Below are positions 23,114-27,117 of a stretch of DNA of 27,117 nt, one piece after another (the stretch's first letter is position 1; each line of letters opens with the position of its first letter). The position numbers were made by a program, and so were the translations under genes. This DNA comes from Ga0077527 sp038106575 (GTDB lineage: Bacteria > Pseudomonadota > Gammaproteobacteria > Burkholderiales > SG8-41). Under the pieces are notes generated by a model that saw only the letters and a program-made list of their open reading frames with translations, was not told the DNA's origin and ran no database searches. The DNA is taken from the NCBI GenBank assembly GCA_038106575.1, contig JAYOED010000029.1, forward strand, positions 1 to 27,117. Direction: 5' to 3'.

Positions 23114-24912
23114 CTTCGCCAGCTGAAATGGCTGCCGCATTGCCTCATCTGCCTGGCGTCTACCGGATGCTGGGACGTAGTGGTGAGGTGCTGTATGTCG
23201 GAAAAGCTCTGGACTTGCGCAAGCGGGTCAGTTCCTATTTTCAGCGGGGAGAGACGCTGTCGCCGCGCATACGCCTGATGGTAGGACAGGTCGCCTCACT
23301 CGAGACGACGGTCACGCGATCCGAGTCAGAAGCGCTGCTGCTCGAAAACAACCTGATCAAATCGCTGTCCCCTCGTTACAACATACTTTTTCGGGACGAT
23401 AAGTCTTACCCCTACCTGATGCTGAGCGGGCACAGTTTTCCCCGACTGTGTTTTTTTCGCGGTAACCCCGGCAAGCAGGGTCGTTACTTCGGCCCATTCC
23501 CGAATGCCGGAGCCGTCAGGGAGAGTATGCAATTACTGCAGAAGGTTTTTCGGCTACGCACCTGTGAGGATGGCGTATTTGCGCACAGGTCCAGACCATG
23601 CCTGTTGCACCAGATTCATCGTTGTACGGCGCCCTGCGTGGGATTGATCAGTGCCGATGGCTATGGCGAAGATGTGCGCAGCGCGGAAGAGTTTTTCGTC
23701 GGGCAGGAAGATGCCGTAAGCGGTAGGCTTACCGATCGCATGAATGTGGCTGCAGCGGAAATGCGTTATGAAGAGGCGGCCATTTTCCGGGACCAGATCA
23801 ATGCGCTGCGCAAGGTGCGCGAGAAGCAATATGTCAGTGATGGTCCCGGTCGGGATGTCGATGTAATCGCCTGTGGAGTCGCCTCTGGCATATTCTGCAT
23901 CAACCTGGCAATGATCCGCGGCGGCCTTCACCTAGGCGACAAGAATTTTTATCCGCAAAACGCGGAAGATACCGAACCTGCGCATGTTGTTGAGGCTTTC
24001 ATTTCCCAGCACTATCTGGTGCATCCTGCGCCGTCGCAAATCGTGGTGGGGGGGGCGGTCGATACCGAACTGCTGCAGGAGGTTCTATCACACCGGACGG
24101 GAAGCGGCGTCAGGATCCATGTGAACCCGACTGGTCATCGACGTGTCTGGCTGCAGATGGCACAGAAAAACGCTGAGCTGGGGGCGGAACAGCGTAACGT
24201 ACGTTTGCTGGGAGACGCTGCCCGCCTAGCGGCATTGCAGGAAGCGCTGGAACTTTCTGAAACTGCACAGAGGATCGAGTGTTTCGACATCAGCCATACG
24301 CAGGGGGAGGCTACAGTGGCCTCATGTGTGGTTTATGATCGGGGTGCGATGCAAAACAGCGAGTACAGACACTTCAACATGCGGGAAGTTAAACCCGGGG
24401 ACGATTACGCCGCCATGCGCGAAGTGCTGTTTCGACGCTACCGCAAGATCATCGCCGGTGAGGGTAAGATGCCCGATCTGATCATGATTGATGGCGGGAG
24501 AGGGCAATTGGGCGTGGCTACCGAAGTGCTAAATGAACTCGGATTGGGCGATATTCCTCTGCTGGCTGTAGCCAAAGGGATATCCCGCAAACCGGGTATG
24601 GAACAATTGCTGGTACCAGGTCGCAAGAACGAGTGGCGATTGCCGTCCGACAATCTGGCACTGCACCTGATCCTGCAGATACGCGATGAGGCGCACCGGT
24701 TTGCGATCGAGGGGCATCGCGCACGACGCGCTCGCAAACGCTCGACATCGTCCCTGGAAAGTATTCCGGGTGTGGGCGCCAAGCGTCGCCAGCGCCTGCT
24801 GGCACGTTTCGGAGGCATTCGCGGACTGGTGGCGGCCAGCATTGATGAACTGGCACAGGTCGATGGAATCAGCCGCGCCCTTGCCGAGAAAATACACGGC
24901 GAGTTGCATTGA
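23110..24912 (+). CDS. uvrC: Excinuclease ABC subunit C
   Basis: Dual-incision nuclease of nucleotide excision repair. The 600 residues contain the GIY-YIG nuclease (LPGVYRM 14-20, VLYVGKALDLRKRV 28-40) for the 3' cut, the UVR domain that binds UvrB (about 205-235, MRYEEAAIFRDQI), the RNase H-like nuclease for the 5' cut (CFDISHTQGE with Asp393; IMIDGGRGQL; DEAHRFAI), and C-terminal helix-hairpin-helix motifs (SIPGVGAKRRQRLL). ATG overlaps the preceding TGA. pgsA follows as in E. coli. Confidence 0.97.
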   Translation: MTSPAEMAAALPHLPGVYRMLGRSGEVLYVGKALDLRKRVSSYFQRGETLSPRIRLMVGQVASLETTVTRSESEALLLENNLIKSLSPRYNILFRDDKSYPYLMLSGHSFPRLCFFRGNPGKQGRYFGPFPNAGAVRESMQLLQKVFRLRTCEDGVFAHRSRPCLLHQIHRCTAPCVGLISADGYGEDVRSAEEFFVGQEDAVSGRLTDRMNVAAAEMRYEEAAIFRDQINALRKVREKQYVSDGPGRDVDVIACGVASGIFCINLAMIRGGLHLGDKNFYPQNAEDTEPAHVVEAFISQHYLVHPAPSQIVVGGAVDTELLQEVLSHRTGSGVRIHVNPTGHRRVWLQMAQKNAELGAEQRNVRLLGDAARLAALQEALELSETAQRIECFDISHTQGEATVASCVVYDRGAMQNSEYRHFNMREVKPGDDYAAMREVLFRRYRKIIAGEGKMPDLIMIDGGRGQLGVATEVLNELGLGDIPLLAVAKGISRKPGMEQLLVPGRKNEWRLPSDNLALHLILQIRDEAHRFAIEGHRARRARKRSTSSLESIPGVGAKRRQRLLARFGGIRGLVAASIDELAQVDGISRALAEKIHGELH

Positions 24913-24917
24913 GCGAG

Positions 24918-25487
24918 ATGGCGCTCAACTTCCCCACACTGCTGACATGGCTGCGGATCATCATGATTCCGCTGTTTGTGGGTGTATTTTATTTTGAGCA
25001 GCACTGGCTTTCACATTCAGTGCAAAACCTGATAGCGACCTTCATTTTCGCCTTTGCGGCCATTACGGACTGGCTTGACGGCTGGCTGGCCCGCCGTCTT
25101 AACGTGACATCTGCCTTCGGCGCCTTTCTCGATCCGGTTGCCGACAAACTGATGGTGGCTGCAGCACTGATCATCCTAGTCCAGCTTGGTCGCATTGATG
25201 CCATCGTTGCACTAATCATCATCGGCCGGGAAATTGCGATTTCCGCGTTGCGTGAGTGGATGGCCTCCATCGGCAGGGGTAAAAGTGTTGCGGTTTCGCT
25301 TGTCGGCAAGATAAAAACCGTTGCGCAGATGGTGGCCATACCGATGCTGCTCTATCACGACGCCATTGGCCTTTTCGACTCGCATTACTGGGGAGTCTGG
25401 TTGATCTGGATTGCCGCTTTGCTAACCCTGATTTCCATGGGGTATTACCTGAAAATGGCCTTGAATTCTGCCCATGTGCAGGGATAG
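24918..25487 (+). CDS. pgsA: CDP-diacylglycerol--glycerol-3-phosphate 3-phosphatidyltransferase
   Basis: Inner-membrane enzyme making phosphatidylglycerol phosphate. From ATG 24918 it is 189 residues, starting MALNFPTLLTWLRII, which lines up with E. coli PgsA. A TTG at 24909 that overlaps the uvrC stop would add three residues and has GGCGAG upstream, so it remains possible. The CDP-alcohol phosphotransferase motif is complete: Asp51-x2-Asp54-Gly55-x2-Ala58-Arg59-x8-Gly68-x3-Asp72-x3-Asp76. Several hydrophobic helices follow. The order uvrC-pgsA-tRNA-Gly-tRNA-Cys-tRNA-Leu matches the E. coli uvrC-pgsA-glyW-cysT-leuZ region. Confidence 0.96.
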   Translation: MALNFPTLLTWLRIIMIPLFVGVFYFEQHWLSHSVQNLIATFIFAFAAITDWLDGWLARRLNVTSAFGAFLDPVADKLMVAAALIILVQLGRIDAIVALIIIGREIAISALREWMASIGRGKSVAVSLVGKIKTVAQMVAIPMLLYHDAIGLFDSHYWGVWLIWIAALLTLISMGYYLKMALNSAHVQG

Positions 25488-25491
25488 GATA

Positions 25492-25521
25492 TTGCGGCTT
25501 CTGGCTCGTTTGGCCTATAAT
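25492..25521 (+). promoter_or_regulatory. Sigma-70 promoter of the tRNA cluster
   Basis: TTGCGG (25492-25497), 18 bp, then a perfect TATAAT (25516-25521). It begins 5 bp after the pgsA stop and ends 24 bp before mature tRNA-Gly. It would give a short 5' leader for RNase P to remove. Confidence 0.75.
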
Positions 25522-25545
25522 TCAGGTCTACATTGTGCACGAATT

Positions 25546-25621
25546 GCGGGAGTAGCTCAGTTGGTAGAGCGCAACCTTGCCAAGGTTGAGGTCGAGAGTT
25601 CGAGACTCTTCTCCCGCTCCA
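25546..25621 (+). tRNA. tRNA-Gly (anticodon GCC)
   Basis: A 76-nt cloverleaf: acceptor GCGGGAG pairs with CTCCCGC, discriminator T, encoded CCA (25619-25621). The D-arm is GCTCAGTTGGTAGAGC, the anticodon arm CAACC-TTGCCAA-GGTTG has anticodon GCC at 25579-25581, and the T-arm has the GTTCGA loop. It is the first gene of the cluster, just downstream of a good promoter, and equals glyW in the E. coli order. Confidence 0.97.
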
Positions 25622-25628
25622 GATTCCG

Positions 25629-25668
25629 GGGAAAACGGCTCATCATCATGCCGCCGTTTTCCCTTTTT
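25629..25668 (+). terminator. Intrinsic-terminator-like hairpin between tRNA-Gly and tRNA-Cys
   Basis: GGGAAAACGGC (25629-25639) pairs perfectly over 11 bp with GCCGTTTTCCC (25653-25663) around a 13-base loop, followed by TTTTT (25664-25668). It begins 8 bp after tRNA-Gly and ends 9 bp before tRNA-Cys. This is the strongest terminator shape in the window, yet it sits inside a tRNA cluster with no room for a promoter afterwards. Confidence 0.75.
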
Positions 25669-25677
25669 AGTTCCAGC

Positions 25678-25751
25678 GGCGGGGTGGCAGAGTGGTTATG
25701 CAGCGGCCTGCAAAGCCGTGGACGCCGGTTCGATTCCGACCCCCGCCTCCA
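25678..25751 (+). tRNA. tRNA-Cys (anticodon GCA)
   Basis: A 74-nt cloverleaf: acceptor GGCGGGG pairs with CCCCGCC, discriminator T, encoded CCA (25749-25751). The anticodon arm has loop CTGCAAA with GCA at 25710-25712, and the T-arm has the GTTCGA loop. The short D-arm (GCAGAGTGGTTATGC) is typical of bacterial tRNA-Cys. It is the homologue by position of cysT. Confidence 0.96.
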
Positions 25752-25803
25752 GTTTAAATTACCAGCTGCGAGGCCAGCTCCCGATGTTAAGTTTTGGCGT
25801 ACG

Positions 25804-25888
25804 GGGCGAGTGGTGAAATTGGTATACACAAGGGACTTAAAATCCCTCGGCGCAAGCCATACCGGTTCGAGTCCGGTCTCGCCCACCA
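25804..25888 (+). tRNA. tRNA-Leu (anticodon TAA)
   Basis: An 85-nt class II tRNA with a long variable arm. Acceptor GGGCGAG pairs with CTCGCCC, discriminator A, encoded CCA (25886-25888). The anticodon loop CTTAAAA has TAA at 25838-25840; the variable arm CGGCGCAAGCC and the T-arm GGTTCGAGTCC follow. It reads UUA/UUG codons and is the positional homologue of leuZ. No terminator is visible after it, so transcription may run into the DUF1178 gene 22 bp downstream. Confidence 0.97.
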
Positions 25889-25910
25889 CAATTTCTGCGA
25901 CGATTTAATA

Positions 25911-26357
25911 ATGATCGTATTCAATCTCGGCTGCGATAATGATCACCGGTTCGAAGGTTGGTTTTCCTCCAGCGATGATTTCGAGAAGCAGAAACAGGAG
26001 CAGATACTGACCTGCCCGCTTTGCGGCAGCCAGCAGATCACCCGTTTGCCGACCGCGGCGCGCGTGAATACCGGGCGCGCCGAACTTGTCGAGAAGGAAT
26101 CATCCGGGGATTCACGGAGCCAATACGCGCATTTAGGTGCCGAGCGCGCGCTTCGCCTGATCTCACACATTGTCGAGAACACCGAGGATGTCGGCAGGGC
26201 TTTTCCGGAGGAAGCCCGGAAAATCCATTACAAGGAGTCGCCGGAGCGCCACATACGCGGCACCGCCTCTTCAAAAGAGGTCGAGGCGCTACGCGATGAA
26301 GGCATTGAAGTTGTCGCATTGCCGGCGCCCGCACATCTCACCAACAACAGGCATTGA
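25911..26357 (+). CDS. DUF1178 family protein
   Basis: A 148-residue soluble protein. ATG 25911 (MIVFNLGCDNDHRFEGWF) is the family start; the frame is open further upstream only through tRNA-Leu. It has Cys8 and a CPLCG knuckle (Cys35, Cys38), likely a zinc site, a Ser- and Asp-rich stretch after GWF, and the conserved segment GRAFPEEARKIHY followed by RGTAS. The family is common in alpha- and betaproteobacteria. Its function is not established to my knowledge. It may be cotranscribed with the tRNAs. Confidence 0.88.
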   Translation: MIVFNLGCDNDHRFEGWFSSSDDFEKQKQEQILTCPLCGSQQITRLPTAARVNTGRAELVEKESSGDSRSQYAHLGAERALRLISHIVENTEDVGRAFPEEARKIHYKESPERHIRGTASSKEVEALRDEGIEVVALPAPAHLTNNRH

Positions 26358-26414
26358 TTACACTAGCGGCCTGATGTCTTCCGAGTTCGCCATCCGCTGA
26401 GCAGAGGAGCTGGA

Positions 26415-26471
26415 ATGACCGGCCTGACTGCCACCGTATCAGCAGCCGCAAATCTGGCAGACACTACTTAA
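26415..26471 (+). CDS. Very short ORF (18 codons) with a good ribosome site
   Basis: In the 169-bp spacer before the acyl-CoA synthetase gene, GAGGAG (26404-26409) is followed 5 nt later by ATG 26415 and an 18-codon frame ending at 26471. Its TAA overlaps another ATG (TAATG) that opens a 10-codon frame. No similarity is recognised. It may be a leader peptide, a remnant, or chance. The rest of the spacer shows no hairpin or clear promoter. Confidence 0.2.
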   Translation: MTGLTATVSAAANLADTT

Positions 26472-26526
26472 TGACCAGGAATAGCGCTGGCTCAAGCGGC
26501 TGAGCTGCCGACAAAAAGAATATGTG

Positions 26527-27117
26527 ATGATTCTGCAACCGCTGTTGCATCCGTCTTCAATCGCGATAATCGGTGCCTCTTCCGACTTGTCCAAGGTCAA
26601 CGGCAGGACGCTGCGATTTCTTCGTGAGAAAGGCTACCCAGGAAAAATTTTTCCTGTCAATCCAAAATACAAGTCCATTGATGACCTGGTCTGTTATCAG
26701 GATGTTGCCGCATTGCCTGAAACGCCCTATCTAGCCGTGATAGCGGTGCCGGTAAACCATCTTCGAGCAGCGGTAGCCGCTTTGGCCGACCTGGGGGTTC
26801 CAGCTGCCGTGATCTTCAGCTCCGGATTCGCGGAAATGGGGGAAACCGGCCGCAGAATGGAAGCGGAGATCACTGCTACTGCCCATGCCGCGGGAATGCG
26901 GCTGTGCGGACCAAACTGTCTTGGCCTGATCAATGCTTTCGACCAGGTCATTGTAACCTTTGGCCAGTTTGCGGAAGGCCCGACACCCCCAGGTCCTGTC
27001 GCTTTCGTGACCCAGTCGGGTGCATTTGGAACTGCTATTGCCGCCCTGGCGCGCCGGCGCGGGCGGGGTGGGGGGTATTTGATAAAAAAACGCCAAGAAA
27101 GGGACGTCGATTTTTTG
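26527..27117 (+). CDS. Acyl-CoA synthetase (ADP-forming) / CoA-binding domain protein, 3' truncated
   Basis: The first 197 codons of a larger gene cut by the window edge. The product has an N-terminal CoA-binding Rossmann domain (HPSSIAIIGASSD, GYPGKIFPVNPKY, DLAVIAVP-like LAVIAVPVNHL, GVPAAVIFSSGFAEMG, CGPNCLGLIN) and then the start of the succinyl-CoA ligase-like domain (VAFVTQSGAFGTAI). This is the plan of ADP-forming acetate:CoA ligases and of Pat-type protein acetyltransferases; which one cannot be told without the C-terminal half. ATG 26527 is chosen; GTG 26524 is directly before it. The last codons (about 27064-27107) depart from the family pattern and look like sequence error. Confidence 0.85.
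   Translation, partial: MILQPLLHPSSIAIIGASSDLSKVNGRTLRFLREKGYPGKIFPVNPKYKSIDDLVCYQDVAALPETPYLAVIAVPVNHLRAAVAALADLGVPAAVIFSSGFAEMGETGRRMEAEITATAHAAGMRLCGPNCLGLINAFDQVIVTFGQFAEGPTPPGPVAFVTQSGAFGTAIAALARRRGRGGGYLIKKRQERDVDFL

Noticed and set aside
25474..25908. Plus-strand frame of 144 codons downstream of pgsA, and the minus frame 25557-25889
   Set aside because: Both run straight through the three tRNA genes; the translations are tRNA sequence read as protein.
1..27117. Mobile elements, CRISPR arrays, prophage or toxin-antitoxin genes
   Set aside because: No transposase, integrase, spaced direct repeats or such proteins were seen; the tRNA genes carry no adjacent integrase or duplicated 3' end.

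Overview
The window looks like a chromosomal segment of a betaproteobacterium, most likely of the Nitrosomonadales type. Evidence is the run kdsA-eno-ftsB, the block rpoE-rseA-rseB-mucD-lepA-lepB-DUF4845-rnc-era-recO-pdxJ-acpS-nagZ, and uvrC-pgsA followed by tRNA-Gly, tRNA-Cys and tRNA-Leu. Placement below class level is inference. A 10-N gap, a gene cut at each end and a damaged-looking right edge suggest a draft or metagenome scaffold.

Layout. 1-4246 (+): end of pyrG, then kdsA, eno, ftsB and folD (nucleotide, LPS, glycolysis, division and one-carbon housekeeping). 4247-4569: a 302-bp spacer after folD with a probable 44-residue membrane peptide on the minus strand and an extended -10 promoter. 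4570-8082 (+): a 1170-residue iron-sulfur flavoprotein joining a GltD/NfnL-like half to a PyrK/NfnS-like half, the most unusual gene here. 8107-9438 (-): a class III omega-amino acid transaminase. 9526-11058 (+): an osmoprotectant-type ABC protein with binding domain and permease in one chain and no ATPase nearby. 11224-14750 (+): the envelope-stress sigma-E regulon core (sigma factor, anti-sigma, periplasmic regulator, HtrA protease), with a candidate autoregulatory promoter. 14883-25487 (+): a long dense series covering translation (lepA), secretion (lepB), RNA processing (rnc, era), DNA repair (recO, family 5 UDG, uvrC), pyridoxine (pdxJ), acyl carrier protein activation (acpS), cell-wall recycling (nagZ) and phospholipid synthesis (pgsA). 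Many junctions there are 4-base ATGA overlaps. 25546-25888: three tRNA genes behind a good promoter, with an intrinsic-terminator-like hairpin between the first and second. 25911-26357: a DUF1178 gene. 26527-end: start of an acyl-CoA synthetase (ADP-forming) type protein whose last codons look corrupted.

I saw no IS element, prophage, CRISPR array or rRNA. Most of the window is conserved core. The candidates for something less described are the NfnSL-like fusion with its unassigned N-terminal region, the tiny membrane ORF, the hairpin inside the tRNA cluster, and the terminator-like hairpin in the lepA leader.
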